A stretch of 64,000 nt of DNA from UBA6168 sp041741095 (lineage in GTDB: Bacteria > Bacteroidota > Bacteroidia > Chitinophagales > Saprospiraceae). The stretch lies in assembly GCA_041741095.1 (NCBI GenBank), contig JBGSKQ010000093.1:62001-126000 (forward strand), read 5' to 3'. The position numbers and the translations under genes were made by a program. Under the pieces are notes generated by a model. The model had not been told where the DNA came from, did no database searches, and saw only the letters and a list, made by a program, of their open reading frames with translations. This document shows, piece after piece, positions 26,933 to 34,631 of the stretch. The stretch's first letter is position 1. Every line of letters begins with the position of its first letter.

Positions 26933-28393
26933 ATGAAAAATCTATCAATTTTTACACTGGCTGCCATGCTGTTTGCCTCTATATCTGCCCAGGCTTTGGA
27001 CGCCAGCATTTCATTCGCCACTTTTAAAAATGCAGAAAGCAGCTATGTGGAAGTCTATTTCCACGTGGAGGGCAACACGGTTGTTTTCGTACCGCTGAAC
27101 GACAGTACTTTTCAGGCTAACCTGGAGGTAGTTATTTTATTTAAACAAAACGAACAAGTGGTGAAATTTGACAAATACCGCCTGAACAGCCCTGAATTTG
27201 GAAGGCCCTCCAATTTTGTGGACCTCAAGCGCTACTCCCTCGTAAATGGCAATTACGACATTGAGGTTTCTTTGGAAGATGTCAATATGGAAAACAACGT
27301 GCGCAAGTACAATTCGACTTTTGCCATTGATTTTTCCCAAGAAAAAATTGGACAATCGGACATCCAACTGCTCGTATCTTTCAAGGAAATAGTACCCGGC
27401 CAGGAAGCCAACCCATTGGCCAAAAATGGGCTGATTTTAGAACCACTACCTTCCAATTTTTACGATAAAGCAGCTACTACACTGATATTTTACAATGAAA
27501 TTTACAATGCCGATAAGTCCATAGGGGCTGATTTTGCGGTATCGTATTCCATTTTTAAAGATGGCGAGCCTGGAAAGGCTATCAGCATTGGCCACAAAAA
27601 GAAATCGCCAGAAAGCGTAGTACCGCTCTTGCAGCAAATAGACATCAGCAAAATGGAAAGCGGCAATTACAACCTAGTGGTGGAAGTGCGCAACCGTGAC
27701 AAGGCCCTGCTCAGCAAAAAGTCCATTTTCTTCCAACGAAGCAACCCGCACCTAAATATGGAGCGGGAAGAAATTGCCCAAGATGTGACATTGGACGAAG
27801 AGTTCGTTGGGGAAATGACGCACGACGAACTGCGCTACAGCCTGAAAGCTATCGCGATGCAAGTGGACGCCTCTGACGGCGAGTTGATGAACACACTCAT
27901 CAAGGAAAAAAACCTGGAGGCCATGAAATTGTACCTCTTTAGTTTCTGGGCCACAGAAAACTCTAACGACCCAAAGGCCGCCTACGACGCTTATATGAAT
28001 GTGGCCAAAAAAATTGACGAGCGTTACATGAGTGGTTTCGGCTATGGCTTTGAAACGGATCGGGGCTATGTTTTTATGAAATATGGCGCACCGAATGATA
28101 TTACCACGGTGGAAAATGACCCTACGGCACCGCCCTATGAAATCTGGACCTATAACCAATTTCCACAAACTGGCCAAAACAACGTAAAATTCCTCTTTTA
28201 CAATCCTTCCCTAGCTTCCAACGGCTTTGTGTTGTTGCATTCCAACGCCAGGGGCGAAGTATCCAACCCACGCTGGGAAGTAGAGCTTTATAGGGATGCG
28301 CCCAACGACATCGAAGGCACTGACTATATCAATGGTACGGGCGTCCAGGACAATTTTGGACGCAATGCCCGGCGGGCCTTCAAGGATTTTTAA
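26933..28393 (+). CDS. GWxTD-domain exported protein
   Basis: A 486-residue exported protein with signal peptide MKNLSIFTLAAMLFASISAQA. Its beta-rich N-terminal half (residues 25-280) resembles an Ig-like fold. The C-terminal domain FWATENSNDPKAAYDAYMN, ERYMSGFGYGFETDRGYVFMKYGAPNDI matches the GWxTD domain found in Bacteroidota and some other phyla. The naming motif is altered here: G-F-E-T-D instead of G-W-x-T-D. Function of the family is unknown. The ATG at 26933 is chosen over the upstream in-frame start at 26870 because it begins the signal peptide. Confidence 0.8.
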   Translation: MKNLSIFTLAAMLFASISAQALDASISFATFKNAESSYVEVYFHVEGNTVVFVPLNDSTFQANLEVVILFKQNEQVVKFDKYRLNSPEFGRPSNFVDLKRYSLVNGNYDIEVSLEDVNMENNVRKYNSTFAIDFSQEKIGQSDIQLLVSFKEIVPGQEANPLAKNGLILEPLPSNFYDKAATTLIFYNEIYNADKSIGADFAVSYSIFKDGEPGKAISIGHKKKSPESVVPLLQQIDISKMESGNYNLVVEVRNRDKALLSKKSIFFQRSNPHLNMEREEIAQDVTLDEEFVGEMTHDELRYSLKAIAMQVDASDGELMNTLIKEKNLEAMKLYLFSFWATENSNDPKAAYDAYMNVAKKIDERYMSGFGYGFETDRGYVFMKYGAPNDITTVENDPTAPPYEIWTYNQFPQTGQNNVKFLFYNPSLASNGFVLLHSNARGEVSNPRWEVELYRDAPNDIEGTDYINGTGVQDNFGRNARRAFKDF

Positions 28394-28463
28394 TGAAAAA
28401 CAATCTGGAATATTAAGCCAGCGGTATTATTTTTGACAAGATGGCAACATGTGCAAAGAGCGG

Positions 28464-28493
28464 TTGACAAATAACAAATTTAGCCTATCTTTC
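28464..28493 (+). promoter_or_regulatory. Candidate Bacteroidota-type promoter
   Basis: TTG (28464-28466), exactly 19 bp, then TATCTTTC (28486-28493). This resembles the TTTG-N19-TAnnTTTG consensus with one mismatch in the -7 box. If active, transcription would start just before the hairpin at 28505 and run toward the GT2 gene. Confidence 0.4.
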
Positions 28494-28504
28494 GCCGTTC
28501 ATTG

Positions 28505-28558
28505 AAAAAAGCAGAGGTGGCGAAACTAATTGTAGTTTCGCCACCTCTGCTTTTTTTT
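28505..28558 (+). terminator. Strong intrinsic terminator after the GWxTD gene
   Basis: Perfect 24-bp inverted repeat (28505-28528 with 28533-28556), ATTG loop, core GCAGAGGTGGCGAAACTA, followed by a T run. The flanking A and T runs make it bidirectional. It lies 111 bp past the GWxTD stop and about 60 bp before the GT2 start. Confidence 0.88.
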
Positions 28559-28619
28559 ATGAACCTTTCTATGCCTTGGGCGTAAAAGTGTTTTTCCCGG
28601 TTTCCAAAAACAACAGGTT

Positions 28620-29402
28620 TTGTCGAAGAACTTAGTCATAGTCCCCACCTACAACGAAAAGGAAAATGTCGGCAGGATGCTTGATTTCGTCGTGTCCCTG
28701 CCCGTACTGTTTCATATCCTCATCGTGGACGACGGATCGCCCGATGGCACGGCACAAATAGTCAAGTCAAAAATCAAAGAATTTCCTGAGCAGATTTCCA
28801 TCATGGAGCGCAGTGGAAAATTGGGCTTGGGCACAGCTTACATCGCCGGGTTCAGGTGGGGCATCGAACATGGCTTCGATTACATTTTTGAAATGGATTG
28901 CGATTTTTCCCACAACCCGAAGGATTTGCTCAGGATGCAGGAAGTGCTTGCTACAGGAAAGGCCGACGTGGTAGTTGGCTCCCGCTACGTCAGGGGCGGC
29001 AAATGCGTAAACTGGCCTGCCGACCGAAAAATACTATCTTATGGCGCCTCCCTTTACGTCCGTTGCATCACCTGGATGTGGGTGAAAGACCCGACTGCTG
29101 GTTTTGTGGGTTACAAGCGTAAAGTGTTGGAAACCATAGACTTGGATAAAATAAAGTTTATTGGTTATGCTTTCCAGATTGAAATGAAATTTGCCGCCCG
29201 GCAATTGGGTTTTAAAATAAAAGAAATCCCGATCACTTTCACCGATCGGATCGAAGGCTCCTCCAAAATGTCGAAAGGCATCGTGAAAGAGGCTATCTAC
29301 GGCGTTTTGCAAATGAAGTGGATGAGTTTTTTCGAGAGCTTCAAAAAGGAAGATAACTGGGATTTTGTATCAAAAGAAGAAGCTTCGCAAAGGAGCGCTT
29401 AA
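28620..29402 (+). CDS. Polyprenol-phosphate mannosyltransferase-like GT2 glycosyltransferase
   Basis: A 260-residue family 2 glycosyltransferase of the DPM1 type, which moves a sugar from a nucleotide carrier to polyprenyl phosphate. It has VIVPTYNEKENV, ILIVDDGSPDGT, GLGTAYIAGFRWG, FEMDCDFSHNP (the DxD-like metal site) and VVVGSRYVRGG, and ends in ITFTDRIEGSSKMSK. There is no C-terminal membrane domain, so it acts at the membrane face. The start is TTG at 28620; there is no upstream ATG in frame before the terminator. Confidence 0.9.
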   Translation: MSKNLVIVPTYNEKENVGRMLDFVVSLPVLFHILIVDDGSPDGTAQIVKSKIKEFPEQISIMERSGKLGLGTAYIAGFRWGIEHGFDYIFEMDCDFSHNPKDLLRMQEVLATGKADVVVGSRYVRGGKCVNWPADRKILSYGASLYVRCITWMWVKDPTAGFVGYKRKVLETIDLDKIKFIGYAFQIEMKFAARQLGFKIKEIPITFTDRIEGSSKMSKGIVKEAIYGVLQMKWMSFFESFKKEDNWDFVSKEEASQRSA

Positions 29403-29480
29403 AACTCAAGTTTAGTTTTTCTTTCACCCACTTTTTTAATTTTGTAAAAGTCAGCAAACGGCGAAGATGGTCAAAACGCC

Positions 29481-30203
29481 TCATGCATTTAAAATTCGAC
29501 CTTGTCTTACCACAATTTCCGAGCCCGCTGCCATAAAGACACTTGCAGGCTGACCTTTTAAAATATCTCCAAATTCCTTCCCATACAGTTTTTCGCCCGA
29601 CACATTTATATTATAGTCCCTGACTTGAAAAACCTTCCAAGAAGGGTGCTCGACCTGGTACTCCGATGTTTTATTGTTGCTCAACTTTGTGTAGCCCCAA
29701 TAGTGCTGCGTAATAAATTCTTCCTCGCTGCCGAGAGCCAATTCGGCGGGCTTGGCTATTGTGGTTACGCTTAATCCGTCCCAGGCTTCGCCAATTTTCC
29801 AAAAATAGCCTACTGACAGGCTGCCATCTTCCTGCTTTTTAAGTTCGTTCCGCATGGGCAATGCCTGGTATTTTTCACCATAAAAAGCATTGGCCACCAA
29901 GCTGATCATCGCCTTGGGAACCAATTCTTTGATGAAAACGACGCCACGTTTCCACTCTTCGCCATCCTTGTGCCGCACGTAAAAGCGGAGGTTCACTTCT
30001 TCAAAATTTTGGTGAAATGGGATAGCCAAGCCTTTTACCCTTGTTTTTAAAAACATGAAACCAACAAGGCTCACGTAGCATTTGCCTTCCCAAAAATCCA
30101 ATTCGGTATGGGCGGGCAAGTAGGGCAACAGCAGGGCCGGCTCAACGGCATAGTTGGCCATGATGAGGTTTCGCCATTCGGCACGGAGGAAAATGGGCTT
30201 CAT
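29481..30203 (-). CDS. DUF2071 (YqjF-like) family protein
   Basis: A 240-residue protein of the DUF2071 family, seen from FLRAEWRNLIMANYAVEPALLLPYLP, CYVSLVGFMFL and EEVNLRFYVRHKDGEEWKRGVVFIKELVPK. The family has an acetoacetate-decarboxylase-like fold; its role is unknown. The ATG at 30203 starts the conserved part; the 82 upstream codons are low-complexity sequence from the repeat-bearing leader and are unlikely to be translated. It diverges from mraZ across a 451-bp region. Confidence 0.8.
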   Translation of the reverse strand: MKPIFLRAEWRNLIMANYAVEPALLLPYLPAHTELDFWEGKCYVSLVGFMFLKTRVKGLAIPFHQNFEEVNLRFYVRHKDGEEWKRGVVFIKELVPKAMISLVANAFYGEKYQALPMRNELKKQEDGSLSVGYFWKIGEAWDGLSVTTIAKPAELALGSEEEFITQHYWGYTKLSNNKTSEYQVEHPSWKVFQVRDYNINVSGEKLYGKEFGDILKGQPASVFMAAGSEIVVRQGRILNA

Positions 30204-30274
30204 TGCACTTATTGTTTTACCCTTTGCTGTTTTTGTGTGAACAGTGCATAACTGATTGAAATTCAACTGCCTCC

Positions 30275-30306
30275 AAACACATAAACACACAAACACACAA
30301 ACACAC
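30275..30306. repeat. Four tandem 8-bp units (AAACACAY)
   Basis: AAACACAT followed by three AAACACAC units, 72 bp upstream of the DUF2071 start. A simple-sequence tract in a leader or promoter can change length by slippage; there is no direct evidence of that here. Confidence 0.8.
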
Positions 30307-30360
30307 TCATTTTTCGTCCTAACTGCGTTCTGGAGCGATTGTTTGCCAAAAATCTGCCCC

Positions 30361-30420
30361 AAGTGTAAAAAAGTGGGAATAGTGGCTTTGTCATTTTTGG
30401 CCAAAGTGTAAAAAAGTGGG
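30361..30420 (+). promoter_or_regulatory. Two distal MraZ-box-like arrays
   Basis: The 17-bp sequence AAGTGTAAAAAAGTGGG occurs twice, at 30361-30377 and 30404-30420. In each copy GTGTA and GTGGG are 10 bp apart, the same period as the proximal array before mraZ. They lie about 235-295 bp upstream of mraZ and 160-220 bp upstream of the divergent DUF2071 gene, so either gene could be the target. Confidence 0.45.
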
Positions 30421-30586
30421 GAACAGCCTAAAAAAAATTCACTCAACAAACACTTCTAACAAGCAACATATCAAAATTTGTCTCCACTGTGTTTTCAAAT
30501 CGGTTAAAAAGCTGCAACCTATCCGTTTACAAATGGCATTCTTCCCTGATAAAATAAATAATGTGGAAAACTTTTTCGCACTTTCG

Positions 30587-30621
30587 GTGGGAGAAAGTGG
30601 AAATTTGTGTGAGAAAGTAGC
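30587..30621 (+). promoter_or_regulatory. MraZ operator: 10-bp-spaced GTGGN direct repeats
   Basis: GTGGG (30587), GTGGA (30597), GTGTG (30607) and a weaker GTAGC (30617) recur every 10 bp. This matches the known MraZ site: TGGGN-type direct repeats with 5-nt spacers, bound by the MraZ ring to repress its own operon. It lies directly upstream of the likely -7 box and about 35 bp before the mraZ start. Confidence 0.75.
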
Positions 30622-30629
30622 TACTTTTG
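30622..30629 (+). promoter_or_regulatory. Candidate -7 box of the dcw promoter
   Basis: TACTTTTG is an exact match to the Bacteroidota -7 element TAnnTTTG. It lies 25 bp before the mraZ ATG and touches the end of the MraZ repeats. A -33 TTTG at the standard spacing was not found; the MraZ repeats occupy that region. Confidence 0.5.
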
Positions 30630-30654
30630 GAGCAATAATTGAATTTGACAGCAC

Positions 30655-31110
30655 ATGAACCAACTCCTGGGGGAATATCCCTGCAAAATTGACCCTAAAG
30701 GGCGGCTTCGGCTCCCTTCCGCACTGCTCGACCAATTGGCGGCAGACGAGCGGGACAATTTTGTGGTCAACCGGGGAATGGAGAAATGCCTCATGCTTTA
30801 TCCCAAAAAAGTTTGGGACGAAAAATCTGCGCAAGTTAACCAATTAAATGATTTCGACGAGAAAGCAAGGGTGTTCAAGCGGGCCTTTTACCGGGGCGCT
30901 ACACCCATGAAAAAGGATTCTGCCGACCGGCTCAACTTTCCAAACCAATTGCTGGAATGGGCCGGGGTAGGAGACGGCGAGGTCGTATTGGCGGCAGTCC
31001 AGGACAAAATTGAAATATGGGCAGCGAAAGAATATGAAGCCCAACTCGACAAGGAACTGGACATGTCAGCACTGGCGCAGGATGTTTTGGGCAATAAAAA
31101 CGGCGGCTAA
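30655..31110 (+). CDS. mraZ: Transcriptional regulator MraZ
   Basis: A 151-residue protein with two SpoVT/AbrB-like halves: GEYPCKIDPKGRLRLPSALLDQL and YRGATPMKKDSADRLNFPNQLLEW. MraZ forms a ring that binds direct repeats before the dcw cluster and represses it, opposing RsmH. A matching repeat array lies just upstream, so autoregulation is likely. Its stop and the rsmH start share one base (TAATG). Confidence 0.95.
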   Translation: MNQLLGEYPCKIDPKGRLRLPSALLDQLAADERDNFVVNRGMEKCLMLYPKKVWDEKSAQVNQLNDFDEKARVFKRAFYRGATPMKKDSADRLNFPNQLLEWAGVGDGEVVLAAVQDKIEIWAAKEYEAQLDKELDMSALAQDVLGNKNGG

Positions 31111-32003
31111 TGTACCACCAGCCCGTGCTTGCCAAGGAGAGCATCGAAGCCCTCAACATCAAAAGTGATGGGGCCTACGTGGATGCAACTTTCGGCGGCG
31201 GTGGCCATAGCCGGTTGATATTGAATGAATTAGGTAAAAACGGGCAGCTATACGCCTTCGACCAGGACGACGATGCGCTGCGAAATCTGATAGATGACGA
31301 GCGCTTTGTGTTCAACCACCACAACTTCCGCTACCTGCAGCGCTTTCTGCGGCTACACAGCGTAAAAAATGTGGATGGCATCTTGGCCGACCTGGGAGTT
31401 AGCTCCCACCAATTGGACGAGGCCGAACGCGGCTTCTCCTTCCGCTTCGACGCCGACCTGGACATGCGTATGAACAGGGACGGCGAAAAAACCGCAGCGG
31501 ACATTTTGAACAGCTATCCGGCAGAGGAACTGCAACAGGTTTTCAGCGAATATGGCGAAGTGCGAAACGCCCGCTCATTGGCACAAAAAATAGCCCAGGA
31601 GCGGGAGCACAAACCAGTGAAAACCATCGGCGACTTCCTCTTACTGGTCGAGCCGCTCGTCAGGGGCCACAAGCATCGCTACCTGGCACAGGTTTTCCAG
31701 GCCCTCCGCATCGAAGTGAACGACGAGATGGGCGCTTTGCAGGAATTCCTCGAAGCCTCGCTCGAAGTGCTCAAGCCGGGCGGCAGGCTGGTCGTCATCG
31801 CCTACCACTCGCTCGAAGACCGGATGGCAAAGAATTTTTTGAAAACAGGCAATATTCATGGTGAAGTCAAAAAGGACTTCTATGGCAATATCGAACGGCC
31901 CTTTGATTTAGTATTTAAAGGTGTCCTCACCCCCTCGGAAGAAGAGATGGCAAAAAACCCGAGGTCGAGGAGCGCCAAAATGAGGGCTGGAGAGAAACGA
32001 TGA
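31110..32003 (+). CDS. rsmH: 16S rRNA (cytosine-1402 N4) methyltransferase
   Basis: A 297-residue SAM-dependent methyltransferase acting at C1402 in the decoding centre. It has YHQPVLAKESIEAL, DATFGGGGHSRLIL (SAM loop), GILADLGVSSHQLDEAERGFSF and RLVVIAYHSLEDRMAKNF, and ends RSAKMRAGEKR. Second gene of the dcw cluster, translationally coupled to mraZ. Its last codons and stop lie inside the left arm of a heptamer foldback. Confidence 0.96.
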   Translation: MYHQPVLAKESIEALNIKSDGAYVDATFGGGGHSRLILNELGKNGQLYAFDQDDDALRNLIDDERFVFNHHNFRYLQRFLRLHSVKNVDGILADLGVSSHQLDEAERGFSFRFDADLDMRMNRDGEKTAADILNSYPAEELQQVFSEYGEVRNARSLAQKIAQEREHKPVKTIGDFLLLVEPLVRGHKHRYLAQVFQALRIEVNDEMGALQEFLEASLEVLKPGGRLVVIAYHSLEDRMAKNFLKTGNIHGEVKKDFYGNIERPFDLVFKGVLTPSEEEMAKNPRSRSAKMRAGEKR

Positions 32004-32065
32004 ATGATGAACGATAAACTATGAACGGGAACATGTTCATCATTTATCATTCATAGTTCATCGTT
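31996..32065. repeat. Heptamer foldback, rsmH-ftsL spacer
   Basis: Left arm 31996-32026 is built of 7-bp units AACGATG, AATGATG, AACGATA, AACTATG. Right arm 32035-32065 is the reverse complement in pattern, with 26 of 31 positions pairing. Loop of 8 nt. The arms differ by swapped units rather than scattered changes. Confidence 0.85.
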
Positions 32066-32086
32066 AAATGGAAAAAAGCAAGTTAG

Positions 32087-32407
32087 ATGGCTCAGCAAAG
32101 AAAACCACTCGGGGACTATTTCGCCTTAGGAAGCATGGGAGCTTCCTTGGTACTGAAGAACCTGCCTTTCGTGCTGTTCCTGAGTTTTCTCACCGTCATC
32201 TACATCGCCAACGCACACTATGCGGAAAAACAAGTCAGGCAGATTCAAACCCTGCAAAAGGAAGTGAAGGAACTGAAGCGGGAATACAACTCGCTCAAGT
32301 CAGAGATTATGTTCAAGAGCCGTCTGGCCGAAATCGGCGAAGACGTAGAGGGTTTGGGCCTGCGAAAGACCACTGGGCGGGTAAAAAGAATCGTAAACGA
32401 CAACTAA
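32087..32407 (+). CDS. ftsL: FtsL-like cell-division protein
   Basis: A 106-residue bitopic membrane protein: cytoplasmic N-terminus, one membrane helix (NLPFVLFLSFLTVIYIANAHYA), then a coiled-coil (VRQIQTLQKEVKELKREYNSLKSEIMF). Size, topology and position between rsmH and ftsI identify the FtsL slot; sequence is poorly conserved in this family. FtsL bridges FtsQ and FtsB with FtsWI. A longer overlapping frame from 32068 has no such features and is not real. Confidence 0.85.
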   Translation: MAQQRKPLGDYFALGSMGASLVLKNLPFVLFLSFLTVIYIANAHYAEKQVRQIQTLQKEVKELKREYNSLKSEIMFKSRLAEIGEDVEGLGLRKTTGRVKRIVNDN

Positions 32408-32470
32408 AACGATAAACGATGAATGATGAACGGTTTAAAGTTCATAGTTCATCATTCATAGTTCATCGTT
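32408..32470. repeat. Heptamer foldback, ftsL-ftsI spacer
   Basis: Left arm 32408-32431 (AACGATA, AACGATG, AATGATG, AAC) and right arm 32440-32470 (GTTCATA, GTTCATC, ATTCATA, GTTCATC, GTT) are inverted copies of the same units. It begins directly after the ftsL stop and ends 9 bp before ftsI. Confidence 0.85.
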
Positions 32471-32479
32471 AAGAATAAA

Positions 32480-34621
32480 ATGGCTTTCAACATCAAAAAT
32501 GAAGTCTTGTACAGGGTGTACTTCGTACTCATCCTGATAGTGGCAGCCGCTGTGGCCATTGCTTTCAAGACTTTTCAGATTTCGGTGTTGGAAGGCGAAA
32601 AATGGCGGAGCAAGGGCGAAGACCTCTACATCAAAGAGGTGCCTTTGGAAGCCGAACGGGGAAACATCCTCACAGAAGATGGCAGTATGCTCGCCACTTC
32701 GATGCCGTTCTTTGACATCAGTTTTGACCCAAATTCAAATGCCATAGACACGGCAGACTGGAACCACAACATTGACAGCCTGGCCTTCTGCCTCGCCACT
32801 TTTGTCAGCCCTGAGTACACGCCTGGCGGCATGAAGGATTTCCTTTTGCGCCAAAAGGCCGAAGGCAAGCGCTACGTCATCATCAAAAAAGATGCGACGC
32901 TGGCGCAAATGGAGCGCATCAGCAATTTCCCGCTGTTCAGGCTTGGCCAATTCAAGGGCGGTTTTATTTGTATCCAAAAATACAAACGGGAGCGCCCCTT
33001 CCGGATGTTGGCCAACCGCACCATCGGCTACGTCAGCGGCGATTCCATCAGCGTCGGGCTGGAAGGTTATTTTGACAAAGACCTCAAAGGCGACGAAGGA
33101 ACGCAATTGATGTACCGGGTCGGCGAAGGCATGTGGATTCCGCTGGAAAACCTGTCCAAGATTGAGCCTAAAACAGGTAATGACATCATCACCACGATAG
33201 ACGTCAACTTGCAGGACATCACCGAAAGCGCATTGGCAAAAGCAATGGTGCGCCACCAGGCCGAAACCGGCACGGCTATTTTGATGGACGTAAAAACGGG
33301 CGCCATAAGGGCCATTGCCAACCTCGGCTGGACCAAGCAGGGCCAATTGTGGGAAACCTATAACACCGCCATCGGCTCGGCCACCGAACCCGGTTCCACA
33401 TTCAAGCTGGCCTCGTTGTTGGCACTGCTCGAAGACGGCTACGTTGATTTGCACGACAGCATAGACCTTGAACAAGGGCGCACCATCTATTTCGACGCCG
33501 AAATGCAGGACGCCTACCCACATACCATCAACAAAGCCACCGTTTTACAGGCCTTCGGCATGTCTTCCAACGTGGGGGTATCCCGCTTGGTGAACAAATA
33601 TTATGGTGAAAAAAACAAGGCCGACGAATATGTGGAGCGCCTGCACGATTTCTTCCTCGACCAGCCGACTGGCATCGAATTGAACGGGGAAGTGTCTCCC
33701 TACGTCAAAAAAGCGTACAGCGCCGAGGATGCCTGGAGCGGCATCACCCTGCCATGGATGGCCATAGGCTACGAATTGGCCATCACCCCGCTGCAACAAC
33801 TGGCCTTCTTCAATGCCGTTGCCAACGACGGGGTGTACGTGAAACCCTACATCGTGACTGAGGTGCAGAAATATGGCGAGACCATCCAGCGATTCCCGGT
33901 AACGGAGGTGAAAGGGCGGATTGCTTCTAAAAAAGCCATTTCGCTGGCACAAAAAGCACTCGAATCGGTGGTGGACAGTACCTGGGGAACGGGCTATGCC
34001 TTGCGCTCGGATGCCTACCGTTATGCTGGTAAAACAGGTACGGCACAGCTTGGCTATCAGCGCCTTGGCGAACTGACGAAAGTGAAAGGCTATCAAGCCT
34101 CTTTCGCTGGTTACTTCCCCGCTGAAAACCCAGTGTATAGCTGCATCGTACTCATCAGCAAGCCAAAAGAGGCGGGCATTTACGGTGGTCAGGTCGCCCT
34201 TCCGGTGTTCCGGGAGATAGCCGACAAGGCCATCGCCACCCGGCTGGAACTCTACCCGATCATCAATGAAACACCGGCCCCTGTTTTGGCAGCAAACGTG
34301 CTGCCCGACCAAGATGCAGGCTACCGTACCGACCTGCAAAAAGTGCTGAAAACACTCGGCATTGATTTCTACAACCGGGCCGAAGGCGACTGGGCCGTCC
34401 TCCGCTCTGCCGACCCCGACAGCTTGAAACTGCTCAAGCGCAATGTCGAAGAAAAGCTGGTGCCCAACGTAATGGGCATGGGCCTGCGGGACGCCCTCTA
34501 CCTGCTGGAAAACAGCGGGGTGCGGGTGCAGGTGAACGGCAACTACGGCAAGGTGAAGCAGCAATCGGTACGGCCGGGGGTGAGGGCGAACGGGCAGGTG
34601 GTGTATATCAGGTTAGGGTAA
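32480..34621 (+). CDS. ftsI: Division-specific transpeptidase FtsI (PBP, with PASTA domain)
   Basis: A 713-residue class B penicillin-binding protein that crosslinks septal peptidoglycan. One N-terminal membrane helix (VYFVLILIVAAAVAIAF) is followed by the dimerisation region starting EAERGNILTEDG. The transpeptidase domain has EPGSTFKLA (catalytic Ser-x-x-Lys), the SSN motif in GMSSNVGVS and AGKTGTAQ. A C-terminal PASTA domain (VPNVMGMGLRDALYLLENSG to VYIRLG) is typical for Bacteroidota FtsI. Partner of FtsW. Confidence 0.95.
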   Translation: MAFNIKNEVLYRVYFVLILIVAAAVAIAFKTFQISVLEGEKWRSKGEDLYIKEVPLEAERGNILTEDGSMLATSMPFFDISFDPNSNAIDTADWNHNIDSLAFCLATFVSPEYTPGGMKDFLLRQKAEGKRYVIIKKDATLAQMERISNFPLFRLGQFKGGFICIQKYKRERPFRMLANRTIGYVSGDSISVGLEGYFDKDLKGDEGTQLMYRVGEGMWIPLENLSKIEPKTGNDIITTIDVNLQDITESALAKAMVRHQAETGTAILMDVKTGAIRAIANLGWTKQGQLWETYNTAIGSATEPGSTFKLASLLALLEDGYVDLHDSIDLEQGRTIYFDAEMQDAYPHTINKATVLQAFGMSSNVGVSRLVNKYYGEKNKADEYVERLHDFFLDQPTGIELNGEVSPYVKKAYSAEDAWSGITLPWMAIGYELAITPLQQLAFFNAVANDGVYVKPYIVTEVQKYGETIQRFPVTEVKGRIASKKAISLAQKALESVVDSTWGTGYALRSDAYRYAGKTGTAQLGYQRLGELTKVKGYQASFAGYFPAENPVYSCIVLISKPKEAGIYGGQVALPVFREIADKAIATRLELYPIINETPAPVLAANVLPDQDAGYRTDLQKVLKTLGIDFYNRAEGDWAVLRSADPDSLKLLKRNVEEKLVPNVMGMGLRDALYLLENSGVRVQVNGNYGKVKQQSVRPGVRANGQVVYIRLG

Positions 34622-34631
34622 AATTAAATGG

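Noticed and set aside
31996..32470. Possible CRISPR array from repeated ATGAACG-type sequence
   Set aside because: Units are 7 bp and contiguous without spacers, arranged as foldbacks, and no cas genes are present.
33545..34564. 339-codon minus-strand open frame (and 32735-33523)
   Set aside because: Antisense to ftsI. A long open antisense frame is explained by codon bias on the coding strand.
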